A DNA stretch of 64,000 nt from Musa acuminata AAA Group (lineage: Eukaryota; Streptophyta; Magnoliopsida; Zingiberales; Musaceae), in the NCBI RefSeq assembly GCF_036884655.1, contig NC_088355.1:37314501-37378500 (forward strand), in the 5' to 3' direction. The notes beneath the pieces are model-generated. The model made no database searches. It saw nothing but the letters and a program-made list of their open reading frames with translations, and was not told the DNA's origin. This document shows positions 46,901-60,200 of this stretch, piece after piece. The number at the start of each line of letters is the position of its first letter. The first letter of the stretch is position 1. Position numbers and translations under genes: made by a program.

Positions 46901-47269
46901 TCCGGCATCTCCTGGCGTCCCAGGCTCCGCCGTAGCTTGCCAATCACGTCGAGCACCTCGGAGACCACCTCCAAAGTGTTAGGGCCCGAGGAACAACCTA
47001 AGTCGACCACCGCCATCCTCTCGGGGAGCAGCGACATGTAAACCCCTCCTATTGCCTCCTCCAGTATTGGCTTCGCCATGTGAAGTACCTTCTCCTGGGA
47101 CGCAGTTAGCAAACCAGTGAAAAGATATGCTGACGCCTACGCAAGTGTAAGTTGTTTAAGTTCATGCAAACAGTTGGGGTGTTCAACACTACCTGAAACT
47201 TAGAATTGGAGGCGTAGCTGGTTTCCCCAGCTCCTCCGACCATGTGAAGGATTCCTTCTATCCTCTTGC

Positions 47270-47273
<4 letters not shown>
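43961..47273 (-). CDS. SABATH carboxyl methyltransferase A' (4 exons, 387 aa)
   Basis: Duplicate of gene A. Exons on the minus strand: 47193-47273, 46687-47094, 46148-46411, 43961-44371; all splice sites conserved and the joined frame open. Differences I see from A: Gly instead of Arg in the SY(G/R)ARMVL stretch of exon 3, Ala instead of Ser in the YV(A/S)ET stretch, Ala instead of Thr in LEQ(A/T)QIF, and one extra Lys in the lysine run before the glutamates. The Gly form is closer to the family consensus (GGRMVL). SAM motifs and the unusual Asn-Trp pocket pair are unchanged. Intron 3 is shorter because the retroelement in it has lost 533 bp. Probably functional, substrate unknown. Confidence 0.9.
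44705..45970 (+). mobile_element. Small copia element in intron 3 of A', internally deleted
   Basis: Same insertion as 6203-8012, with the target-site duplication TAAAC at 44700-44704 and 45971-45975. A 533-bp deletion (joining the equivalents of 7331 and 7861 at about 45820) removed the zinc finger and protease remnants, the polypurine tract and the first 100 bp of the right LTR. Runs of five T at both deletion ends suggest a microhomology-mediated event. Confidence 0.9.

Positions 47274-47309
<36 letters not shown>
47273..47309 (-). repeat. GA microsatellite before gene A' start
   Basis: Same length as in gene A; forms the presumed leader and abuts the ATG. Confidence 0.85.
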
Positions 47310-47313
<4 letters not shown>

Positions 47314-47778
47314 GAAAACCAAGTTCCGAGCACCATGATTATAAATAGCCTATAAGGACCACTGTGGTTGTGCAGAAGCTGTAACATGCTTCGGAGAATA
47401 CATAGAAAGCAATAACACCATTTTCTCTGACAACATTAACAAAGTCAAAGGAGATGGAAAATAGTAAATGAATGAACGAAGGTACCACCAAGATGGTTGT
47501 TTGTATGTCACTGTCCGTACTAGGTTAAAGGAGATGGTGGCATGGTTGGACGATAGTAAATGAATGCATGGAGGTACCACCAAGACAGCTTCAGAGAAAC
47601 ACATCATCTCCTCTTGTTTCAGCTGTGCTCCTGCTTCGTCGTTATCAGTCTTCGTTGTCATCTTAATAGCTAGGAAAGAAACAGGAACACGCTCTCATCA
47701 CTCCTTCGATCCCCTTTAATTTGATCTGTGATGGAAGGGACAGATTGTCCTTCTGAAAGTGTCGCCGGGATGTAGAAT
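47310..47778 (-). promoter_or_regulatory. Proximal promoter region of gene A'
   Basis: TATA-like motif (plus TATAAATAG, 47340-47348) and upstream block, essentially identical to gene A over the whole segment. Confidence 0.6.
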
Positions 47779-49358
47779 AAACTTTAAGCAAAAAGAAAAT
47801 GATAATTTTAATAATTAAAAAAAATATATAAAAAAATTAACGTAATATTATGGTTCGATAACTCTATTAATGCAAGAAATTATTTTCTCTTGATTTAACC
47901 CAAACTTAAGTCTAAAATCACTTAGCACACTCTCTCACCTAAATCCATTAAACATTTTTGTCAACCCTCTAGATTTATTAGTGAAAAACCCTTATAAGCA
48001 TCGTCTCTCTTTCTTACATCAAAATCTTGAGATTAAATATGTATATATTTATAGGAATAAATTCTAATTCTCTAATGATTATTCATAGTCTCTAATTTAA
48101 ATTATAATCCTCATCCATCAAAAAATTTAAATTTAATTAAAACTCATCTCAAGTAGTTAGAATTTAATTAAAACTCCTCCCAAGCAGTTAAAACCTAATT
48201 AGAACTCCTAAAATACTTTCAACCCTAATAATTCCTACCTTGGTGAGTATTTTTTCACTTTTTGCCTTATATACAAAACTAAACCATTGACTTAAAGAAT
48301 TACTCACATCTATATGAATTGAATTGGTTCATGATCCAACACCAAATTCCAACAAACCTGCTAATGAATCTTATATAGCTGCATCAAGTCAATGATATTA
48401 CTTGACTCTGAAAAGAGACATTCATCTGACTATTGGATTTTTTTTCCCTTATAATTATCTACATCCTAAAAGTCATAAATATGATCATTTATTTTTTGCA
48501 TTGCAAATGAAACTTATATGTACTTATCATCCCCTATACATATAATTTATTTTCAGCACTTTGTTATCTTTACTTTTTATTTACATACGATACAACCCTT
48601 GATGCAATCTTTCATTTAGTAGGGGCATGAAACCCTTAGTACACCAGTCGCTACAACTCCATAACTACGATTAATAGTATTAATAATAAAAATATTATAA
48701 AAATGAAAGCTCCTAAGATTAATAGTAAAAAAGAAATCGCCTAAGATTAATAATAAAAAATATACTTAGAAAGTCGACACAAGATTTAGCATTCTTTGAC
48801 AACTCCCTACTTATTTCTATGGAAAAAAAATTAAAATTTTCACTATATGAGAAAAATTAGTGCAAGGGATCACTCTAGCTTGAGTTAACCCAAACCCAAG
48901 CCAAAAACCCTTAGTACACTCTCTCACATAAATAAGAAATTTTTTTTAATATTTTTAAGAATAAATACTCAAAGTATCTTACCTCTATCTTTCATAAAAC
49001 ACTTAATACTCAATATATATTTATAAGAATAAATCCTGATAACTATACTTCCAGAATCATTAATCCAAATTCTAATCATAATCTATCAAATATTTAAATT
49101 TAAGTAAGATAAATTTATTTGTATAGAGGGGTGGGCCAATATTAACACCAAATCATCAGTGATGGAATTGAAAATATTAAATCTTTATCATAATTGGGTC
49201 ACTGTGTGCTGGAGATAGAACTAATAATGATTTAACATCTTATCTTATCCTAATAAGATTTATGTCTAACACATGGAATAACTTGAGGTTTCGAGAAACA
49301 GCTAATTATTTTTTTCCCGCTATCTCTTAAAACTCCACATCATAACACTAATCTTTAA
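47779..49358. repeat. SABATH upstream module, distal part, copy 2
   Basis: Nearly base-for-base repeat of 9821-11400; an A/T difference near 48703 is one of very few changes. No gene. Confidence 0.65.
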
Positions 49359-50370
49359 GCTGTTGCAGAATGAAGCTTGCACAACCCCTTCATCTAATTC
49401 CCACAGATTGCCAATATTTCCGACCAATTTAGAATACCCGAATTGATCTCAACCAAACCAAAAAAAAATCATGATAGATTCATCCCAATCAATCCCTGAC
49501 CATTCTGATCCACAGCAGTCTGACTGGGCAAATCCAACTCAGTCGCAAAGTTCATTGTCTTCAACATGCACATCACATCGGGAAAGGCGATCATGACTCT
49601 CATCGGTCAAATCTCTTCAGTGTAGGTCGCTCCTAGGTTTTTTAGAAAAATATTCACTTATTAGACATATGTATGGGTATTGATAAGGTCATTAATATTT
49701 TATTAGTAAAAAATTAACATATTAAATCCAAACACTTATTAGACATATGCATCTAATGGGTAATACTCTCATATTTATAAACTTTTGATAGTATCTTAAC
49801 TTAGCCATCGAAAGTGTTTTATTGATTAGACCCTTAGTGAGATTCTTTTTATTAAAAGTAAGATACAGGATACAAGCATATTCTATCTATTGATGAACAC
49901 TTACATCATGATCGAGATATCAGCACGGCTTGGTTCAGTCCTGAATGTGCAAGGTTGCCAATATGGATACTCGGGTAGCAGAAGCGAGCATTGGGTCGGT
50001 TTGACACCTGTCTCCCGAATGCGATCTTCTCTTGTGGTGAGTGGCTTGCTTCTTCATCGTTAGGCTCTTGTACACAGGCCAAAGTTGGGAGAGAGATTTC
50101 CTGACTCGACCCCTCTGAAACTTAAATTAGTATTATATGGATAAAGGGATCGAATGTCCGAAGTGCCTCCCCTGATACCGATTAAGGGGTTGACTTTTAT
50201 ACCTACGAATGAGAGTTGATTATACATGATCGATAAATGGCGGCTGACTCCTCGGGCGATGGCTTGTACCTACTGTGCAAGCATTAATCGACCTGCATAG
50301 GATCAGCACTGTGCGACGCCATTTCAAATTTTTTCGAAGCGGCTTTATGCTATGTGGTCCCACCTCGTAC
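49359..50370. other. Intergenic sequence, copy 2, no gene seen
   Basis: Copy of 11401-12413, ending with GTAC at 50367-50370. Confidence 0.5.
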
Positions 50371-53300
50371 TATCACGGATAAAACTATAAACATGTTGTT
50401 AATGTAATGCTCATATATGTTAGGGACGGTCGAAGGTTTAATAGCTCCATTTTAGTTGGGTTTAGTGGTTGTTTTCGACTTATAAATAAAGATTGTGTCA
50501 TGTGGACACTTGTAGGAGATTTTGGTTTGTGGACTATTTTGGATCCTTTGTTGTGCGACCATTCAGAGCTTGTAAAATCTGTTTGTAATTTGCATTGGTT
50601 ATAAAGTGTTTTCTGAAATGATTGCTTGTGGATCCCGAGTGAGGCATTTTCTCTAATTCATTTTCTCTTTTGTAGATCCTAAGGAACCATAGGAGGCTTT
50701 GGGGAGATTGACCTTTGTGGACGGACACACAAGGGTGCTGCACGACTTAGGAAAAACCAGCTAAGTCCATGACAGATGATATCAGAGTGGGACAAGCACT
50801 AATAGAAACACTTGGTATCCAAATGTAGGGGACCTAACGGGGCTATGTTGAGGGTATCCAACGCGCATGATCGTTCGGGAGAAAATGAGCATGAAAATGT
50901 AGGGAATATGAGTCGCTCAAAGGAGCGGGCATCTGAGATTGACATTCAGAGGAATGACTAGCCCTTCATGCAAGAGGCACTACAAGGATAAGCAAGCTTA
51001 GAAGAATGCGTAGCGTACAAAAGTTGGAATGGATGAGTTTGAGCTATGGCTTGACGTTAACAACCATACTTGATGGTGCTCAAGGCAAGTGAGGCGCTTA
51101 GAAAAGGATGAGATCATGCAAGGTGGAATGGGTTGCTTAGCGACTGAAAGAGTTATGCAAATCTCATAGAGATGAGGAGAATTACTAACTCAAAGAATTC
51201 AGTACTAATGCAAGGGCTTGTATGCAGATAATGTAATGTTCGTGGCTATCCCAAGGCGACTGAAACTTGGTGCTATGGAGTATTGAAACTTTTTCTTCAG
51301 CATGAGAAGGATATGTGAATAGAAGATTGAATTATGCAATAAGTTCAGCATGTTGCTAAGCCTTGAGGGGTGCAGTAGGAGTTGTATTAACGTAGAGTCA
51401 CAATCTAGCAAATGCATTTATGGGAGACAAAATAATGCACAGTTTGTTCAGTAAGATGAAGTAGTCCGAGGGGATGGTGGTCTCCAAAACTTTCAAAAAG
51501 AAAACAGCGAAGAGAGAAATTGCTCCAACGGGACAGATATCTAGGAGAGATAAGTCTTATATCTCCAAAAGGAAAATCATATGCAGCGGGTCATACATGT
51601 TAAGGATGAGTATCTCAAAATAATTTCTTAAAGCTCAGTGTATCGAGAGAGCTGTGTTGAGTTATCGCATAACCTCGATTGAGATAATGCACTGGGGGAA
51701 TATATTGCGAGATTAAGTGAGAGAGCGATTCAAGACAACATAAATGAAGGCACACTTGGAGTCGATATAGAGATCGGACTCAATGGAGGGCTGACCCATG
51801 GAATGGTAGGCGTGAGGACCATCATCAACTCAATGCAAATCGAGGAGCAGAGCAACTTAAGTGTAACTTGGAAAAGTGCCCAAGCCACATAAAGGAGCCG
51901 ACATAGAAAATGAAACATAAGAAGAAGTGTTGGGTTGATAGCCTATAGCCCATCTCCTCTTTAATCTAACCCTAGATCTAAGAAAGAGGGTGTGGTGGCT
52001 ATGAAAATAGGGGAGAAAAAACCATCGCAATGAGGTAAAAATTTTTCGCAGCAACTTGATTCAAAAAAGAGGAGAAAATGACAAAAAAATAAGAGAAAGA
52101 AAGGGAAGAAGAAAAAGACAATGCAGAGAGATGATTCTCAATCATCCAAGTAGTGTTCTCATCTCAGGTTAGATTAGATCTATAGTAGATTCTTGCTGTA
52201 ATTACTTAGAGAGAATTTGGATATTGTGCACAGTGACGGAATCCTTGTATCCTACTTATTCTTTTACGATTGTTGCTTGAGTTTTACGCAAAAAGATTTT
52301 GAGATTTATATATTCATTATTCTTATAATGGATTATCTCTGATTTATCCCGTGATTTTTTCCCTTCACATTGGAGGGATTTTCCATATAAATCTTGGTAT
52401 TCTATTTGATTATAATTTCCATTTAATTCCGTAGTATGTTACGACCTACTAGTATTTGTTCGTATTCAAAAGTTTATTTCTTTTTTTATATCCTATCAAG
52501 TGGCACAAAGTTTTCCTTGGACAGAGGTCAAGGACATGAACTCTTGCAGAGGCAAGAGCATGATCATATCGTTCCATGGGTCATTTATTCTAATGGAGAA
52601 GATTCATCTAGCATGGTGCCAAAGATGAAAGGAGCTTCTGAGTACATGCACCTTATCTAGGAGAAATATTTGATAGAGGTACTATGACGACTCAACTTAC
52701 GGAGTCAAAGTTTGGTTCAAAAGGCCTTGGCACGAGGCAAGAGGACGCAAAGACGGGTACTCTTAAAAAATATGCCATAGTGCTGCCATTTAAGTTGCCA
52801 TGAAGGAAGAGGTGCATAGTGGAGATTGTATTGGTAGAGGTAGAGGCCCAGGATACAAACAATGGAGTAATAATTTCAACAAAGTCGGTGGACTTTGGGA
52901 GCTACTAAGCGACGGACTGTCCTAGAGCTGTGCTTCATCTGAGTGTGACCCGAGAGCGGGTGGACAAAGGTCGATTGCTAAAGGAGTGAACACAATCAAA
53001 GGTGGAAAAGGCCTTGCGATATGTTGGCAGAGGCCATAGGAAGGATCACAATTCAAGTTCATCCCATAAGTATCAGAATGATATGGAGATGTCACCAGGA
53101 GACAACATGGATCAGTAGATCATGGTGGAATAGTTTGTGGCAATGCGATACATATAAATCTAGTCCCATGAGAGACTATATCATATAGAGGTATGATCGG
53201 GAGCTATTGAGAGCTCCACTTCAGTGAACAATATGATAATAAGAAGGGCTACAGATTTAAGGAGTGAAAGTCATTGTACTACAAAGGTGGGTCTTCCGTG

Positions 53301-55172
53301 CATGAATTAAATTTTGCATCGGATGAAAGCCTTCGTCATCAGTATATGGAGGCTATGTACCATCGATGGAAAAGTTCGAATGCAAGTACTAATGAGTCGC
53401 ATGAAGGGACTTGATCATGCAGAGGTATGATCAGAGCGGTTGGAGAGTTAGATTTCTCCAGAGCCCATATTCGCATAAGAGATGCAGTTGTGAGGTGAAT
53501 GATATTAGGGCCATGTGCATGGTAGTGTCACGATACCGCAGAGATGAGACTTCCATGAAGTCATGGATCCCTTGCTCTCATTAGAGGGAGAGCGCTTGGT
53601 CATGAAAGGGGCCGAGGAGGTGGAGGATGTAGAGGTAAAATCTAAGTACCAAGACAAGGCTGAAGGGCAAAGGCCAGAGAACTTTATAAGGCTGGTGTCA
53701 ATGAGCTTCTCATCAAGATAACCAAAAGTAGAAGACTTCGGGTTAATGTAAGAGTGCACGACCAAGGACAAAGCAGGTAATATGCAATATTGTACATTTG
53801 CTACTCAATGGAGTTGATGGCTGGGTTGATAAAGAAGATGGTATAATCCCATAGGCTACCAAAACTATTAAAAACTTACTCAAGTTTGGGTGAAAACTTT
53901 CTGTATTCTAAAAATTCGATGGCATTAAAAAAGTGAATCACAGTAACTAACTCAACCCAAGGAGTGCAAACACTTCGAGTATTTCAAAAGTGTAAGCAAA
54001 GAGTAGGTGAAAGCTAGTAACTAACTCGATGCATGAAGTACAACCCTCGAGGAGGTAAGCGGAGTTAAGTAATCTTTGCCTTCTCAACTTTTAAGAGAAT
54101 GTGTGAAACCAAGTATCTCAATTTTCTTATCTATCCAACAAAAGGGATTTGCACATATTCAAAGACTCTTCCAAGAAACCAAATGGAAAACAATAGTTGT
54201 TAAATCATCGCCAATAGTGATCAATGCTACTGAGAGTAGATTATCTGCTTTATTTTCCAATAGAATGTCAATCGAAAACAGAAGTGATATGAACCTACTT
54301 GGAAGTGACAACTAAATGAAAGAAGAGTTGATGAGCAAATTTTTTGGAGGAAGGACCCAAAAACTTTAAAAGTTTATAAGGTGTTGCTCGTTAAAGCTCC
54401 AACAAGCATCCACCTAGTTCAAACAACATGAGGCATTTGAGAGACTGAAGCATAGTTAAGATAATCTTTTCCTTCATATGAAGAATCTGCATGAACCAAC
54501 AAGGATCAACACAACTCAACCAACCTCACACTAGAGTCAGAGTCATTAGCGAGTTGAAGCAGTATAGTAGATCAAAAGTTCAACTACTCAACAACAATGG
54601 TGGAGAGCAGTTGGGAGCCAGGAGGCACATTATAGTTGAAGCAGAAGATTAAAGATTCAGTAAAAGTGATGAGTTGCAATGTCGGCAAAGGCTTCGACGA
54701 GGATATCAAAGGAATAAGTGGGGGAGAATGTCACGGACAAAATTACAAATATAGTGTTTAATGTAATGCTCATATATGTCTATGTCTTTTAGTTTATTCA
54801 TGCTTTGCACAGCATGTAGAGGGACGGTCGAGGCTTAACAGCCATATTTTAGTTAGGTTTGATGGTTATTTTTGATTTGTAAATAAAGGATGTATCATGT
54901 GGATACTTATGGGAGATTTTGGTATATAGTGGATCATTTTGGATCCTTTGTTGTGTGACCGTTCAGAGCTTATGACGTTTGTTTGTATTTGCATTGGTTA
55001 TAAAGTGATTCCTAAAATAATTACTTATGGATCCCAAGTGAGGTAATTTCTCTAATATGTTTTCTCTTTTGTAGGTCCTAAGGGACCATGAGAGATTCGT
55101 GGAGGTTGATCTTTACGGACGGACACACAAGGGTGCTGCACGACTTAGGCAAAACCAGTTAAGTTCGTGATA
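50371..55172 (+). mobile_element. LARD-like element, copy 2
   Basis: LTRs 50371-50774 and 54729-55172; GTAC at 50367-50370 and 55173-55176. Same structure as 12414-17226, including the nested solo LTR. The 5' LTR lacks the 10-bp tandem repeat seen in copy 1. No coding capacity. Confidence 0.85.
51928..52498 (+). mobile_element. Nested solo LTR, copy 2
   Basis: Duplicate of 13982-14552 with the same ends and flanks. Confidence 0.75.
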
Positions 55173-55799
55173 GTACAACCTCGGACAGTGCGGGACAAAC
55201 AGCCATCCCACTCGAGTTTGAAGTATCATGTTGATGCGATGCACCATATCAATGCTGAGACTTCATGTCGATGCTAACGTGACTGTTGATTGTTGCCATA
55301 GGGGTTAGCCCTAGAATTTATCTATCACTATCCTCGAACCAAAACTGAGAGAAGGTATGCAGAATGTATACATTTTTCACATTAAAAAAAAATTCTCCCA
55401 CTTGGTTTGATGCCTTCAGGGTTTTTTCGGTTACTTTCTAAATAAATGTTTGAGGATGATACTCTCACCTTCCATCTCATGACTTGTAGTGGTTTCGATG
55501 AGTACAAGTCGATGGGCCAAGCCATCATGCCAACTGCGAGCCCCCAATCTCGAATGTCCGTGTCCGCGGTGACATGACGACAAGCTATTACTGTTCTTTA
55601 TGCCAATTTGTTTTCATTCTGCAATCGTAGTAAGTAAAACTAATTCGAAGGCTCACTTCTGTTCGACCGATCTAAATCGAGTCAGATATCTTTTGATTGA
55701 GTAGGAGACATACAAATAAGTATCAACATCATGTTCTTATATCTAGAGAGCAACTACAACTTAGATCATATGAATTATCATTGTAATGCATGCAGGCCT
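55173..55799. other. 3' flank of SABATH gene B'
   Basis: Copy of 17227-17853. No gene seen. Confidence 0.45.
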
Positions 55800-57198
55800 T
55801 CAAGCTTTCCTCCTCAAGGCAAAGACTAACACGGTGTAGTAGCATTTGTCTTTTGGGAGATGCCTTGCAGTAATACTATCGGCGAGTAGTGAGAATAATG
55901 CATGGGGTATGGCATCCCCAAAATGATGTGAAATCAAGGGCTCCATCACTGCCTGTAAAGTGCTTGCCACATTCTTCCCATCGAGTACATTGTCGGAGTC
56001 GTCAAACGGATCCCAACTGGACTCGAAGCTCTCCGCTTTCTCTACATCAAAAGAACCTTCCTCCTCTATCACTGACTTCACTTCCTGCATCGAAGCTCCA
56101 TAAATTGGCAAATTGAAGGTGTCCACTTTGTCTTCTGATATGATTCCCTGAACTCAATAAACAATAACTCGGGTCACTTCTCTTCTTTATCCTTCCTTAC
56201 GACGCAAGTAATATAATATTCTCACTACTCCGTAAGGTGAAGATTTGACGTACCTGTGAGACCATTGTGTTAAGGGCCTCTGCTAGTAATCCATAAAGAT
56301 AGCTTAGCTCGTCGTTGGCTGGGTGTTTGTTTCTTCTTCCTAGGAATGTTAATACCATTCCCCATCCGATGCTTAGTTCTACGTAACGAGATTTGAGGAA
56401 CGTGGAGAAGTCTCTCCGGTGTTGTTCTTGGTATGCTTTCACGACTTGGGGTGGACTGTTCTCCGCAATATAGATGTTGCCCTTGTTCACCGGAACACCC
56501 TGCTCACTCTCGAGACCTTGTGGAACCTATGACACATAGTTCATGATCAGTAGTACAACATCAACTCAGTGCAACACCGCATGCATGACATGAGAAAGCA
56601 CAGTAGTGATCGACCTGAGAGAGCCACATGAGAGAGAAGTTAGAGTGGAAGAAGTGCACAGTGTTACACGGGAAAAGCCTCCCGTTGAAGGAACCGGGAA
56701 CGCCCACAACGTAATGAGGCACGAGCAGGTCCCCCTTCTCCTCCTCCATCTTCTTCTCATATCTTTCCAAAGACCGGAAGACATTATTGAAGTCATTTCC
56801 CGGGAGGTCGTTCAAGAAGAACTGGATCTCCGGTGGCTTCTGCTCCAGCCTTCGACATAGGTCACCGACGATGCCAAGCACCTCAGAGACCACAAGAAAG
56901 GTGTTCGGACCCGACGAACAACCGAGGTCGACGACGACCATCCTCTCGGGGAGCGGCGTCCTCCTGTACATCTCTGCTATGGCGGTCTCCAATATGGGCT
57001 TCGCCATGTGAAGTACCTTCTCCTGGGCCGCAGTTAGCAAACCAGTGATCAGATATGCTGACGCCTACGCAAGTGTAAGTTGTTCAAGTTCATGCAAACA
57101 GTTGGGGTGTTCAACACTACCTGAAACATAGAATTGGAGGCGTAGCTGGTTTCCCCAGCTCCTCCGACCTATGTGAAGGATTCCTTCTATCCTATTGC

Positions 57199-57202
<4 letters not shown>
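55800..57202 (-). pseudogene. SABATH carboxyl methyltransferase B', frameshifted in exon 1
   Basis: Exons on the minus strand: 57121-57202 (82 nt), 56615-57022, 56254-56526, 55800-56147. It carries the same extra base in exon 1 as gene B (CACATAGGTCGG), so the lesion predates the duplication. Differences from B: Asn instead of Tyr in the GSF(N/Y)GRLFP motif of exon 2, a conserved aromatic position in the family, and a few changes in exons 3 and 4 (Trp for Gly in SIG(W/G)GMVL, Asp for Asn before GKNVAS, Ser for Asn in LLAD(S/N)IT). Loss of conserved Tyr and Gly in B' fits relaxed constraint. Confidence 0.82.

Positions 57203-57243
<41 letters not shown>
57202..57243 (-). repeat. GA microsatellite before gene B' start
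   Basis: Six bases (three units) longer than in gene B, which shifts the copy offset from 37946 to 37952. Confidence 0.8.
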
Positions 57244-57246
<3 letters not shown>

Positions 57247-57285
57247 CCCTTTGAAAACCAAGTTCCGAGCACCATGAGTATAAAT

Positions 57286-60200
57286 TGTTGGGAAGAAACC
57301 TGTTAATGCGGAATAATTCTTGATATCAAAATGTTAATATCAATCAGCACAGCATAAACAATAGAGCAATAAATCAATCACACAGTGAGACCAAATTTTT
57401 TTAACGTGGAAAACCCAATGTGGGAAAAACCAGGACCGTAGTCCACCTCAAACTTCCACTATCAATAATAATGATAACAGGTTTACAGTAGGTCTTCTCT
57501 AGAATAACTAGAGGATCAGAATAACATCAAGATCATAGATCTTGGCTCAAGAATAGCATATCTTCATCACGTAGGATTGATCTCCTCAAAAGAGAATTCT
57601 AGGTCTCACAGAGTGGATATCATAGGAAAGTACCTTAGATAGGGTAAACTGTAGATCAACACAGTTAGGATTGTAGAGTTTGCTGCAAGGATTCTCCACA
57701 TAAAATTTGGGCCGAAATTGACAACGTTTTGCCACCGATCGTCAAGCAGAAAAATTCAAAAACCTTACTTTCTCTCTCTACTTTTCTCTGCACGTCGCCG
57801 CACGCTGCACGCTCTTTCTCTGATCTCACCCTAATTTCATTCTCTCTAATCTCCAATTAGTTGATTTGGGCTTATGGCCCAAATTGTCCAAGCCCACATA
57901 TGGACTGGACCCAACAATTCTCCCCCTCCAGCTCATATGATGGGCTATACCAAGCCCGCTCTTTGCCTATATGCTTCAAGCTTCTCCTTAGGCAAAGACT
58001 TTGTCAACATATCTGAACCATTATTATTGGTATGCACCTTTTTCAACTGTAATTCTTTCATCTCAAGCACATCACGAATCCAGTGATATCTCACATCAAT
58101 ATGCTTGGATCTAGAATGGTATGTTGAATTCTTGGAGAGGTGAATAGCGCTCTGACTGTCACAGTAAACAGTATATCCTTCCTGTTTCAAGCCCAATTCC
58201 TATAGAAACTTTTTCATCCATAAAGCTTCCTTGCAGGCTTCAGTAACTGCTATGTATTCTGCTTCTGTGGTTGATAGGGCAACACACTTTTGTAACTTAG
58301 ACTGCCAAGAGACTACTCCTCCTGCAAATGTCATCAAGAATCCCGAAGTGGACTTCCTGGAATCAGTATCACCTGCCATGTTTGCATCTGTGTACCCTTC
58401 TAACACAGGTTCATCATCACCAAAACATAAACACAACCTGGAAGTACCTCTTAGATATCTTAATATTCATTTCACTGCTGCCCAATGTTCCTTTCCAGGA
58501 TTTGAGAGAAATCGGCTAACAACTCCAACTGCATGAGCTATATCTGGCCTAGTACAAACCATAGCATACATCAAACTGCCTACTGCAGATGAGTAAGGCA
58601 CTCTGGATATTTCTTCTTTTTCTTTCTCACTTGTAGGACATTGTTTCGAACTAAGCTTGAAATGACCTGCAAGTGGGGAACAAACTGTTTTGGCTTTACT
58701 CATGTTGAATCTTTCAAGAACCTTTTCAATGTAAGTCTCTTGAGATAGCCAAATCTTCCTTTTCTTCCTATCACGAAGAATCTTCATGCCAAGTATTTGT
58801 TTCACCGATCCCAAGTCTTTCATGGCAAAAGACTTACTTAGCTCTCTTTTAAGCTTTCCAATTTTTCCAACATCATGGCCAATAATCAGCATATCATCAA
58901 CATATAGCAGTAAAATAATAAAATCATCATCTGAAAATTTCTTCATAAACACACAATGATCAGATGTAGTTCTATCATACCCTTGGCTCATCATAAAGGA
59001 ATCAAACTTCTTGTACCACTGTCTAGGTGCCTGTTTGAGTCCATATAAGCTTTTCCTAAGCTTACATACCAGATTTTCTTTTCCCTTGACTTTGAAACCT
59101 TTTGGTTGCTCCATGTAAATTTCTTCTTCTAAGTCACCATGAAGAAATGCTGTTTTTACATCAAGTTGCTCAACTTCTAAATTCAAGCGGGCAGCCAAAC
59201 CAAGAACAACTCGGATAGAGGACATTTTCACAACTGGAGAAAATATTTCTTCAAAGTCAATACCTTTCTTCTGACTAAATCCTTTCACAACTAGTCGTGC
59301 CTTGTATCTTTGTTGTGAGCTATTATTTTCAGTCTTCAATTTATAAACCCACTTATTCTTGAGAGCTTTCTTCTCTTTCGGCAGCTTTACCAAGTCATAG
59401 GTGTGGTTCTCAAGCAAGGATCTCATCTCTTCTTGCATGGCTTTAACCCACTCACTCTTATTCTCATATAGAATAGCTTCTTGGTAAGTTTCTGGCTCTC
59501 CCCCGTCAGTAAGCATAACATACTCATGTGGAGGATATCTGGTAGAGGGTTGTCGCTCTCTAGTTGATCTTCTTAATGGAATCTCAACTGGTGGTGGAGG
59601 TGCCTGTTCAGTTGGTTCAGCATCATCAACTGTAGGTGTATCATCACTAGTATTCTCACCATAATCTTCTTGTTCATCTCCCTCATGATCATCATGAACT
59701 ACAGGTGAAGGAACTGGACCCAAACTCCAAGGAATATAAACAGAGGTTTCTGGCTTCTCAACATTATCACCATCATCAAACAATTGGTCTTCAAGAAACA
59801 CAACATCTCTGCTTCTAATAATCTTCTTGTTCACTGGATCCCATAATCTGTACTCAAACTCTTCATGACCATATCCCAAGAAGATACATGCTTTTGCCTT
59901 ATTATCAAGCTTGGACCTCTTATCTTTGGGAATATGAACAAATGCTTTACACCCAAAGACTCTCAAATGATTATAAGATATATCTTTTCCTCTCCATACT
60001 CTCTCTGGAACATCACCTTGCAGAGGAACTGATGGAGAAAGATTTATCAGGTCAACTGTAGTTCTCATAGCCTCCCCCCAAAATGACTTTGGTAACTTGG
60101 CGTGGGAAAGCATACACCTAATCCTTTCTTCAATGGTTCTGTTCATCCTTTCTGCCACAGTTTTCTCAAGCCTGATACCATGGAACCTGCAATAATTCTC